NCBI GenBank assembly: GCA_020444005.1
Contig: JAHLLU010000028.1
Span: 1 to 12,051, forward strand
Length of the DNA stretch: 12,051 bases
From: an archaeon
GTDB lineage: Archaea; Thermoproteota; Bathyarchaeia; TCS64
Reading direction: 5' to 3'
Of this stretch, positions 6,327 to 12,051 are shown in pieces. The notes below the pieces were generated by a model. The model had not been told where the DNA came from. It did not search any database and saw only the letters and a program-made list of their open reading frames with translations. The position numbers were made by a program, and so were the translations under genes. Each line of letters starts with the position of its first letter. Within the stretch, counting starts at the first letter, position 1.

Positions 6327-7767
6327 TAAACTAAAAGTTTTCAAAAACCTTGGTACAGGAGATAAGGTCGATTTTGAGTTCCCCTTCTTTATGCTATATT
6401 TGAGGGCAGTAACATCCGAAACTCTTTCTCGTTTCATTTTATTGAATAATGCAGCTGAGAAAAGCATATTCAAGTACATTGGAGTTTTCTTGCGGAAGAT
6501 ATTGCTACTATCTGAGGAGTGGAGATATCCTCAAGCAAAGGCATCAGAGTTAGTAAGCGAAGAGGTCCCGACTGAAGATTATAGCTCCTTTTTGTATAAA
6601 TTTGCTCAATCAATAAATAGCGGTGAGACAGTAAACGATTTTATCGAAAGAGAATACAAGAGTTATATCGCAGAATTTCAAGCAAGAAGAACACAGGCAA
6701 TTTATCGATTGAAGACATTGAGTGACGCTTATCTTCCTTTGATGTCTGTATCTTTGTTCCTTTGTACGACTATGCTGATATCATCTCTGTTCTACGATGC
6801 AGAATTAATGATCTTTCTAACCATCGCCATTGTTATCGTAATATCTGTATTGCTTTATATTGTAAGTTGGATGATTTATCAAAACGCAAAACCAGAAAGC
6901 ATACTTATAGACGAACAGAAAGAAAAAACTAAAAAACGAAGCAGACTCGAAATCATCAGCGCCATAACTATCTTCGCTTGTGGACTGAGTCTTCTTATAC
7001 CTGTCAATAACTTTTGGCATTTAGGTATCATTGGAGCACTCCTATTGATACCAGGAACACTAGGGAAACGCTATGTTGAAAAAGTAAAAGCAATAGAAGC
7101 CGATTATCCTTCATTTTTCAGGTATCTGAGCTCTAACCTTACAGCAGAAATCAGATTATCAGATGTCTTAGATAGAGCAACTGAAACGGACTTTGGTTCA
7201 CTGAATGCTCCTATTAGAGGTTTATATAACAAGTTGAAGATGAGAGTGTCTCCAGCTATCTCCTGGTGGAGTTTTGAGACGGAGATAGATAGTAAACTGA
7301 TTAGAAGAATCAACCTGATTATGACGGATACTCTAGCTACGGGCGGTGATCTAGGTGACTCGTCAAAGTATATCGAGGATTTCTTCCATATATATACTAC
7401 AATAAGAAAACAAAGATACAGTGCATCAAGCTACCATGCTGGAATACTGCTACCCATTTATTTTGTCATGTGTGTGTTATTTGGAATCATCTACGGATTC
7501 TTTGATGCCTTAGAAGATATTATCATCAAGATGTCCACAGTCGTAGATCTATTGGAGATACCATCATTAGAGTTCATGGAGCTTTTTTTCACATTCGCGA
7601 TTGTGATGTTCGCTTTGAACAACGTATTCTCTTTGTATAACATGGAGGGTGATTCAAGATTCACTATAGCATTCTATACGGGTCTCCAGCTATCAATTGG
7701 GCCTACGCTATACGTTGTGGTGAGTCATCTTGTAGCACAAAGTCTTGGATCAATAGGAGCAATATAG
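6316..7767 (+). CDS. arlJ: ArlJ, membrane platform protein
   Basis: Polytopic membrane protein of the GspF/TadC/ArlJ type, 483 aa, on which the archaellum is built and to which ArlI docks. By eye there are seven hydrophobic segments, at about 139-159, 163-187, 212-230, 233-250, 375-397, 420-441 and 450-472. A basic cytosolic loop (EKTKKRSR) lies near 203-210 and a long cytosolic stretch at 251-374. The latter carries the family's helical T2SF-like domain, including IMTDTLATGGDLGDSSKYI at 335-353. The N-terminal 130 residues form another soluble helical region. It follows arlI with an 11-nt overlap, the usual I-J order. AGGTG at 7766-7770, overlapping its stop, serves the next gene. Confidence 0.93.
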   Translation: MTSNKLKVFKNLGTGDKVDFEFPFFMLYLRAVTSETLSRFILLNNAAEKSIFKYIGVFLRKILLLSEEWRYPQAKASELVSEEVPTEDYSSFLYKFAQSINSGETVNDFIEREYKSYIAEFQARRTQAIYRLKTLSDAYLPLMSVSLFLCTTMLISSLFYDAELMIFLTIAIVIVISVLLYIVSWMIYQNAKPESILIDEQKEKTKKRSRLEIISAITIFACGLSLLIPVNNFWHLGIIGALLLIPGTLGKRYVEKVKAIEADYPSFFRYLSSNLTAEIRLSDVLDRATETDFGSLNAPIRGLYNKLKMRVSPAISWWSFETEIDSKLIRRINLIMTDTLATGGDLGDSSKYIEDFFHIYTTIRKQRYSASSYHAGILLPIYFVMCVLFGIIYGFFDALEDIIIKMSTVVDLLEIPSLEFMELFFTFAIVMFALNNVFSLYNMEGDSRFTIAFYTGLQLSIGPTLYVVVSHLVAQSLGSIGAI

Positions 7768-7778
7768 GTGTAAGAGAG

Positions 7779-8447
7779 ATGAAGTTTATAGAAAAATATG
7801 CTCCAAGTAAGGGACTTTACGTTGCGGTACTTCTTCTTATTCTTGATTTAGTTATTCAACTTTCCTTGATGTCTAGCATTATTAATTTCAAAGTAATAGA
7901 AAATATGGTATATTGTGACCTATCAACTGTTGGGGTTTTGAGTGTATATGTTTTGACTGCGGTATGTCTTCTGATAATTTTATCAGAAATATTTGTAATG
8001 AAAAAAGTAGAATTGTTATTCTCATTTTTAGGAACAAATAATGGAGTAGACCCCGAAATAATTGAAGAAACGGATAAGCCTACTGAGGAATCAGCCTTGA
8101 ATATGGATGAGGGTCTAGAATTGGAGGAAGAGGACCCTGAGATAGAGATTGAAGAAGACTTCATTATTGAGATAAAAAAAGATGAAGATCAAATAGATGA
8201 TATTTTACTAGGATTATCTGAGGAAGAGGAAGCAGCTGAAGAAGAATCGTTAGAAGATAATAATTATAAAATGGTTTCAATAAAAATGGATGATATGGCT
8301 CTTGATGATTTAGTAGAAAATGAAGAAACAGAAGAAGATTTCGTGATAGATGTTTCAGAGAGCGAGATACTTCAAACATTATCTGAGTTAAAGAATATTA
8401 TGAATGATATGAAGTCTAGAAAAAGAGGGTTATTAGTAAATGAGTGA
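7779..8447 (+). CDS. Unknown two-TM protein with a long acidic cytosolic tail
   Basis: I do not recognise this 222-aa protein. Two hydrophobic helices at about 13-34 and 50-72 are followed by a strongly acidic region (roughly 90-195) rich in Glu and Asp and poor in hydrophobic residues. The protein ends in a short amphipathic helix (SEILQTLSELKNIMNDMK) and a basic end, KSRKRG. Both membrane segments lie in the first third, so the tail is probably in the cytosol. It begins 11 nt after arlJ, with AGGTG as ribosome binding site, and overlaps the CheA-like gene by 8 nt, so it is almost certainly co-expressed with both. Membrane helices plus a helical tail recall ArlX of Crenarchaeota in layout only; I see no sequence match. 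A tether between the motor platform and the chemotaxis protein is a reasonable guess. Confidence 0.8.
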   Translation: MKFIEKYAPSKGLYVAVLLLILDLVIQLSLMSSIINFKVIENMVYCDLSTVGVLSVYVLTAVCLLIILSEIFVMKKVELLFSFLGTNNGVDPEIIEETDKPTEESALNMDEGLELEEEDPEIEIEEDFIIEIKKDEDQIDDILLGLSEEEEAAEEESLEDNNYKMVSIKMDDMALDDLVENEETEEDFVIDVSESEILQTLSELKNIMNDMKSRKRGLLVNE

Positions 8448-10254
8448 AGGGGATTATCTGGGAGATTTCAATATTTTAGGTGAAGAATTAGATACAGCGA
8501 TTAATGATGATGTTGTGGATTCGTTATCACCCGAAATTCTGAATTATTTAGATGAAAAGAAGGATGAAAAAGAGAAGATCATAGAGAAGCCATCATCAAG
8601 TAATGAAGGAGAGGGGATAGAAAATCTACAGAAATATATCGATCATTTTTTGAATGTTCTAGACAAAAGAGGAAAGACGCATCTTGCTCAACTTGTTAAT
8701 GATGGACACACGGTGTATATCGTTAAGGCGGATATACCAAGCGGGGCACTCATCGGCATTAAGGTCTTTATGCTAATGGAGAAAATCTCAGATGGCGGTG
8801 AAATTATCTCTACTCTGCCTGAAGGAAATAACATTTCTAATGGAGTATTTGATGATGGGTTGATTCTCCTTATGGCTCATAAAGAGATAGGCCACGTATC
8901 AAGCGTATTCAATGAAGTCTTTAGTATAACTCCAAGATATAATGAGATTTCCAGCGATACACTTGACTTGGATTTGAATCAAGTCACTAAGATAGCTGCA
9001 TCTAGTAATGAACAAATAGATTCGCTGATCAACCAAGTAGAAGACTTGCTATTATCTGAGGACTCTGTTACGGTTAACACTGGAGAAGCTAGCGAGGGAA
9101 AGAACAGCATTGACGAGATAAAGGTCAAAGTAGATGAATTAAACCAGCTTTTCCAGCTTATAGAGGAACTCGTTCTTATCCGAAACCAGTTTGTGAGAAT
9201 CGATGAAACAAAGGACTTCAATAAAATACATGATATAAATAGAAACCTTGATCGAACCACCAACGACCTGTATAATGGTGTTCTTAGCCTCAAAATGGTA
9301 TCAGTGGGACAGATATTCAATCATCTGAGGCAATACGTTACAGAGCTATCTGAACTTGCTGGAAAGAAAATTGATTTCATAATATCTGGCGAGGATGTAC
9401 AAGTTGATAGAAACATACTTGAAGAATTAGTAGAGCCAATAAAGGGACTTGTTTCAAATGCTATTCTTCATGGTATTGAGAGCCCCCAAGAGAGAATTAA
9501 AAATGGCAAACATGGAGTTGGTACGATCACCGTTGAAGCAGAAAATAACGATGACTCGATACTCATAACCGTGAAAGACGATGGAGGAGGCCTTTGCCCT
9601 GAAGAGGTAAAGGAAACCGCGTTATCTTTAGGTTTGACGTCTGAAAAAATCCTTGAGAGCGTACAAGATGCAGAAATATTTGATCTATTAACCCTCCCAG
9701 GCTACACCACAAAAGAGTTTGGTGAAGAATCACTAGGGGAGGCAATGGGTCTTAACGCCATTAAACAGAGAATAGACTCCAAAGGTGGCATAGTAGAGAT
9801 TTTTGGAGTGAGCAATGAGGGAGCCTCATTCAAGGTTGTACTACCGACAAACTTGGCGATTAAGAGGGTTCTCTTGTTCGAGGTGGATGATGAGGTATAT
9901 GCTATTCCTGCGGCTATGGTTCAGATGGTTTTAGGCGGTAATCAGCTAGAGATTAAGACAAAGATCGATGGGGTTCCGTATATTACTCATCTTGGTAAAA
10001 TAATACCGTATTATGATCTCAGCAAGGAGCTGGGTATGACTTCAATGTCTGAGAGTAGGGTTGGTATCCTGTTGAAGAAGGGAAACAAGGACTGCTGCAT
10101 TACCGTATCAGGGGTAATAGGGTTTGAAGAAGTCGCAGTAAAATCTGCTCAGGATAACCTCCTTGACTTCAAGGGCATAATCGGTTTAACTGTACTGAGC
10201 GATGGAAGCGCGACACCTATCCTTGACCTCTGGTCACTAATACATGAACAATAA
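8440..10254 (+). CDS. CheA-like protein without HPt (P1) domain
   Basis: CheA-family protein, 604 aa. Residues 1-45 are acidic and vaguely like the first CheA helix, but the four-helix HPt domain with its phospho-accepting His is absent. Residues 80-165 match the P2 (CheY-docking) pattern: VYIVKADIPSG, then IKVFMLMEKI and FDDGLILLM. P3, the dimerisation hairpin, is at 224-308. The P4 ATPase domain is at 310-475: N box GLVSNAILHGIE at 336-347, G1 DDGGG at 380-384, F box LPGYTT at 419-424 and G2 GEAMGLN at 433-439. P5, CheW-like, is at 476-604. In the N box the usual leading His is Gly336 and the usual NAxDHGIE Asp is Leu343. G2 has lost one Gly, with Asn replacing Asp. ATP binding is plausible and kinase activity is doubtful. 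Encoding it in the arl operon suggests array-to-motor coupling. It could still phosphorylate a separate HPt protein in trans. Confidence 0.88.
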   Translation: MSEGDYLGDFNILGEELDTAINDDVVDSLSPEILNYLDEKKDEKEKIIEKPSSSNEGEGIENLQKYIDHFLNVLDKRGKTHLAQLVNDGHTVYIVKADIPSGALIGIKVFMLMEKISDGGEIISTLPEGNNISNGVFDDGLILLMAHKEIGHVSSVFNEVFSITPRYNEISSDTLDLDLNQVTKIAASSNEQIDSLINQVEDLLLSEDSVTVNTGEASEGKNSIDEIKVKVDELNQLFQLIEELVLIRNQFVRIDETKDFNKIHDINRNLDRTTNDLYNGVLSLKMVSVGQIFNHLRQYVTELSELAGKKIDFIISGEDVQVDRNILEELVEPIKGLVSNAILHGIESPQERIKNGKHGVGTITVEAENNDDSILITVKDDGGGLCPEEVKETALSLGLTSEKILESVQDAEIFDLLTLPGYTTKEFGEESLGEAMGLNAIKQRIDSKGGIVEIFGVSNEGASFKVVLPTNLAIKRVLLFEVDDEVYAIPAAMVQMVLGGNQLEIKTKIDGVPYITHLGKIIPYYDLSKELGMTSMSESRVGILLKKGNKDCCITVSGVIGFEEVAVKSAQDNLLDFKGIIGLTVLSDGSATPILDLWSLIHEQ

Positions 10255-10289
10255 GTTAAGAGGGGTAGAATCCAAAATCTAGTCCTTTG

Positions 10290-10303
10290 ACTTTATTTTT
10301 TTA
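10290..10303 (+). terminator. T-rich terminator after the archaellum/chemotaxis operon
   Basis: ACTTTATTTTTTTATG begins about 35 nt after the stop of the CheA-like gene. No further plus-strand gene follows closely, and a new TATA-like region appears downstream, so the operon probably ends here. Confidence 0.5.
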
Positions 10304-10338
10304 TGTAAATTTAGTTATTATAATGCGATTCAATCTAT

Positions 10339-10351
10339 AATCATTATGATT
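10339..10351. repeat. Perfect 13-bp palindrome in the intergenic region
   Basis: AATCAT-T-ATGATT is a perfect inverted repeat with a 1-nt centre. It lies about 70 nt before the next gene, upstream of that gene's probable TATA box. It could be a binding site for a dimeric regulator, but the AT-rich context makes chance palindromes common. Confidence 0.3.
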
Positions 10352-10387
10352 TTCGAAAGATGTAATAATTTGAGCATATCATTATCA

Positions 10388-10395
10388 TTTATTAT
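10388..10395 (+). promoter_or_regulatory. Candidate TATA box for the membrane-anchored protein gene
   Basis: TTTATTAT lies about 30 nt before the candidate start codons at 10415 and 10424. At archaeal spacing, transcription would begin near 10415-10420. The transcript would be leaderless or nearly so, consistent with the lack of a clear ribosome binding site. Confidence 0.4.
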
Positions 10396-10397
10396 TG

Positions 10398-10420
10398 ACC
10401 CATTGTAAAAGATAATGGGT
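10398..10420. repeat. Inverted repeat spanning the probable transcription start
   Basis: ACCCATT (10398-10404) and AATGGGT (10414-10420) are perfect 7-bp complements with a 9-nt spacer, extendable by one G-T pair. The right arm contains the ATG at 10415. The repeat sits just after the candidate TATA box, where a bound repressor would block transcription. It could instead fold in RNA. It is one reason to prefer the ATG at 10424. Confidence 0.45.
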
Positions 10421-10423
10421 TTT

Positions 10424-11044
10424 ATGTCAAAAGAAAAGGACGCCAAGAAGAGAGATTCTAAAGATAAAGAGCCAAAAGGAATAATCAAGAGTATACGAGA
10501 ACAATGGATAAAGACCATCATCTTACTGATTCCAGTTATTTTTGGTATACTGTTTTATTCAATTTTCGTCGATGTAAGGATTACTCCATTAGAATCCGAA
10601 GTATACGTTAAATATCGATCAAGTAAATTTCCAATAAAAATTGAACTCCTATCATGTAACACTAGTATAAAAGTTATTGTCGCGAATGAATCTCCCCTTT
10701 CACTATCGAGTGTTTTTACATATTATACTATTAAAATAAAATCAGATTGGCAACCAGACAATGTTGAAATATATTATCAGTTTGGAGAAGAACCTAAAAT
10801 TCAGTTGCTTGAGTCACACGAAGATGACCACATCTATTTAGGGCACATTCCTGTGGGTAAAGAAAAAGAAATTGATCTTTTATTTATTAATGCGGATGGT
10901 AATGCCGGCACTACCACGACCTTTACTATAGAAGCGTATCTGAAATTAAGAAATTATCAAAGGATGTTAACTGAAAAACAAGGAATAGTTCATTGGTGTC
11001 ATACTATTGGAATAGTTGAACCTGGTCCAGTTCCTTCACCATAA
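10424..11044 (+). CDS. Membrane-anchored protein with a beta-rich outer domain, function unknown
   Basis: I cannot assign this 206-aa protein to a family. A very basic, Lys/Asp-rich cytosolic start (SKEKDAKKRDSKDKEPKG) is followed by one transmembrane helix near residues 30-50 (TIILLIPVIFGILFYSIFV) and about 150 residues of beta-strand-like sequence. The positive-inside rule places that part outside the cell. Segments such as IKVIVANESPLSL and YLGHIPVGKEKEIDLLFIN look like the alternating strands of Ig-like surface domains. ArlF and ArlG also have one TM plus an outer beta domain, but they lack this long charged start, and I see no clear match. An ATG at 10415 is possible; 10424 is chosen because 10415 lies within an inverted repeat. 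The gene stands alone between the archaellum operon and convergent minus-strand genes. Base composition is AT-rich. Confidence 0.75.
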   Translation: MSKEKDAKKRDSKDKEPKGIIKSIREQWIKTIILLIPVIFGILFYSIFVDVRITPLESEVYVKYRSSKFPIKIELLSCNTSIKVIVANESPLSLSSVFTYYTIKIKSDWQPDNVEIYYQFGEEPKIQLLESHEDDHIYLGHIPVGKEKEIDLLFINADGNAGTTTTFTIEAYLKLRNYQRMLTEKQGIVHWCHTIGIVEPGPVPSP

Positions 11045-11122
11045 ATTAATGAAGTTTTCTTATTTTTTAGGTCAATATTCTCGATGTTAATGCTATTATC
11101 TTGATCTTGAGAGATTGTATAC

Positions 11123-11135
11123 TTTTTTTTAAAAA
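11123..11135 (+). terminator. T8A5 tract, possible terminator of the preceding gene
   Basis: TTTTTTTTAAAAA occurs about 80 nt after the stop at 11044, with a second T5 tract near 11146-11150. Such tracts can end archaeal transcripts; a closer TTATTTTTTA run near 11060-11069 is an alternative. Confidence 0.35.
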
Positions 11136-11153
11136 TCGTTTACTCTTTTTAGT

Positions 11154-11191
11154 GGTAATTAGGCTTGTTATTTAATTCCAAGTTAATTACC
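11154..11191. repeat. Imperfect hairpin between convergent genes
   Basis: GGTAATTA (11154-11161) and TAATTACC (11184-11191) are perfect 8-bp complements. A G-T pair and one bulged G continue into CTTG (11164-11167) pairing with CAAG (11179-11182), leaving an 11-nt AT-rich loop. It lies between the end of the plus-strand gene and the 3' end of the minus-strand tRNA. It could be a two-way transcription barrier, a processing site or an operator; I see no open reading frame over it. Confidence 0.45.
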
Positions 11192-11237
11192 GGTATAACT
11201 CTCAAAATCTTTCGTTATATACAGATTATTTATAATT

Positions 11238-11324
11238 TGGCGCAGGGAATGGGATTCGAACCCATGGTCCCGGGTGGGAACCAGTTTTCAAGACTGGCGC
11301 CGTAGTCCACTTGGCTACCCCTGC
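11238..11324 (-). tRNA. tRNA-Ser (anticodon UGA)
   Basis: Read on the minus strand this folds as a class II tRNA. The acceptor stem is GCAGGGG (11324-11318) with TCCCTGC (11248-11242), 7 bp including one G-T pair. The anticodon stem CCAGT/ACTGG encloses the loop CTTGAAA, giving anticodon TGA (11290-11288) for UCA codons. The long variable arm TCCC-ACCC-GGGA is the serine hallmark. The T stem is ATGGG/CCCAT with a TTCGAAT loop. Discriminator base G at 11241 fits serine, and CCA (11240-11238) is encoded in the gene. No intron is present. A weak TATA-like TTTTAGAG on the minus strand at about 11358-11351 is suitably placed for its promoter. Confidence 0.96.
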
Positions 11325-11367
11325 ACTAGCCACAAAAGAACCCACACCTACTCTAAAACCTTATCGC

Positions 11368-11784
11368 TCAGAAAGAATCCAAGCTCAACTGATTCCGTAA
11401 TGGAACCACAGTAACCTCCACACGAGGCTCCCCCGAAACAATATACCGCTTCACAGCGTTTTTCACGACAACCTGCTTATCATCCAGATAAGCAACCTCA
11501 TTCAAGCCATCCAGAAACGCCTTCTCAAGATTATCCAAGTCAGGAGTCGTAACCACATAATTCTCCTTACGCCTACTCTTCGGGCGCTTCAAAAAAAACG
11601 TTAAAATCAATGCAACTGGCCCATTAAACGGTTCATCAAAAAACTTCCCAGCCTCCTCCCGCACAGCATCCTCCCACTTAGTCACCTTTTTCGGAGTATA
11701 ACTCCAAGTACGACCGCCTTTACGAACAGTACGTGGTCTCGCCTTAGGAACAGGATCGCCAATAACCGTGAAACTAACCCTCAT
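11368..11784 (-). CDS. RusA-type Holliday-junction resolvase
   Basis: RusA-family endonuclease, 138 aa from this start, a typical length for this fold. The N-terminal pattern FTVIGDPVPKARPR, the YTP motif, the FFLKRPKS stretch and the core TPDLDNLEKAFLDGLN followed by LDDKQV are all characteristic. The Asp residues in DLDN and the LDD pair correspond to the family's metal-binding acids and are intact, so it is probably active. RusA resolves four-way DNA junctions and is commonest in phages and prophages; archaea usually rely on Hjc or Hje. In-frame GTG at 11808 and ATG at 11805 would add 7-8 residues. I chose 11784 because family members usually begin just before this first strand, but no ribosome binding site decides it. 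It lies 15-39 nt downstream of the TatD-like gene, depending on the start, and probably shares its transcript. Confidence 0.88.
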   Translation of the reverse strand: MRVSFTVIGDPVPKARPRTVRKGGRTWSYTPKKVTKWEDAVREEAGKFFDEPFNGPVALILTFFLKRPKSRRKENYVVTTPDLDNLEKAFLDGLNEVAYLDDKQVVVKNAVKRYIVSGEPRVEVTVVPLRNQLSLDSF

Positions 11785-11823
11785 ACCACAGAGAAACCCC
11801 AACATCACCTAAAGGGCTTGTCC

Positions 11824-12051
11824 CTAATCCAACCCAAAAAGAGTCTCAGTGTTACGAGTAGTAACCCTAGCCACCTCATCGCGATCAAGGTTCTTCAACT
11901 CAGCCAAAGCATCAACCACAATAACCACATCAAGAGGCGTATTCTCCCGCCCTAGACTTCTCATAAACACCGGGCTATCGGTTTCCACAAGTATTCTTTC
12001 GAGAGGCGCTTCACGCATCACCGCCTGCACTCCTTTACTATACTCTACAGC
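11824..12051 (-). CDS. TatD-family metal-dependent hydrolase, C-terminal part
   Basis: The last 75 codons of a TatD-like DNase/amidohydrolase; the gene continues past the right edge of the window, and the reading frame is open to 12051. The visible part contains APLERILVETDSPVF, the signature strand of the TatD TIM barrel whose Asp binds metal. This is followed by the conserved end ALAELKNLDRDEVARVTTRN and a final LFGLD. TatD proteins are cytosolic Mg-dependent nucleases linked to DNA repair and turnover. The GTG at 12030 is not the start: in-frame codons before it (AVEYSKG) continue the family pattern. Pairing with a junction resolvase downstream suggests a small DNA-processing operon. Confidence 0.88.
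   Translation of the reverse strand, partial: AVEYSKGVQAVMREAPLERILVETDSPVFMRSLGRENTPLDVVIVVDALAELKNLDRDEVARVTTRNTETLFGLD

Noticed and set aside
8100..8360. Acidic coding stretch as a frameshifted or non-coding region
   Set aside because: The frame is open throughout, linked by an upstream ribosome binding site and a downstream 8-nt overlap. Acidic low-complexity tails are a known protein feature.
8979..9320. 113-codon minus-strand frame within the CheA-like gene
   Set aside because: It is antisense to the P3 dimerisation domain, has no recognisable domain and no ribosome binding site, and is best explained as a shadow.
10424..11044. Assignment of the lone membrane protein as ArlF or ArlG
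   Set aside because: One TM plus a beta-rich domain is similar in outline, but the long Lys-rich cytosolic start, separate promoter and lack of a visible motif match do not support naming it.
1..12051. CRISPR arrays, insertion sequences or a provirus
   Set aside because: No regularly spaced repeats, transposase, integrase or terminal inverted repeats were seen. The only long direct repeats are the duplicated archaellin genes with their flanks.

Overview
This is a stretch of an archaeal chromosome, about 40% GC by eye, carrying most of an archaellum (archaeal flagellum) cluster followed by a CheA-family chemotaxis protein. The archaeal assignment rests on two archaellins with class III signal peptides (KRKG|MTGLE), recognisable ArlC, ArlD/E, ArlH, ArlI and ArlJ proteins, TATA-like boxes with T-rich terminators, and a tRNA-Ser with a long variable arm. 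The gene order B-B-C-D/E-H-I-J is of the euryarchaeal type. The lineage cannot be fixed from this window.

Layout. Bases 1-16 are the last codons of a third archaellin gene. Two full archaellin genes follow (200-793 and 1011-1604). Each has its own conserved, roughly 100-nt leader with a stem-loop, and the first two archaellin genes each end in a near-identical pyrimidine-rich terminator. A tightly packed plus-strand operon then runs from 1633 to 10254: arlC, a ParA/MinD-like ATPase, a long arlD/E, arlH, arlI, arlJ, an unknown two-TM acidic protein, and a CheA-like protein. Gaps are 1-28 nt or the genes overlap. A separately promoted membrane-anchored protein lies at 10424-11044. The right end (11238-12051) is on the minus strand: tRNA-Ser(UGA), a RusA-type resolvase and the C-terminal part of a TatD-family hydrolase.

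How it fits together. Archaellins are the filament subunits. ArlI and ArlH (ATPases) and ArlJ (membrane platform) drive assembly and rotation, and ArlC/D/E link the motor to the chemotaxis machinery. The operon departs from the textbook set in four ways. A ParA/MinD ATPase sits between arlC and arlD/E. No arlF or arlG lies between arlD/E and arlH. An undescribed two-TM acidic protein follows arlJ. The terminal CheA-like protein keeps P2, P3, P4 and P5 but has no recognisable HPt (P1) domain and a degenerate kinase N box. My main hypothesis is that the MinD-like ATPase, the acidic membrane protein and the HPt-less CheA form a module that positions the archaellum motor and couples it to the chemoreceptor array. 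This is inference from context and domain content.
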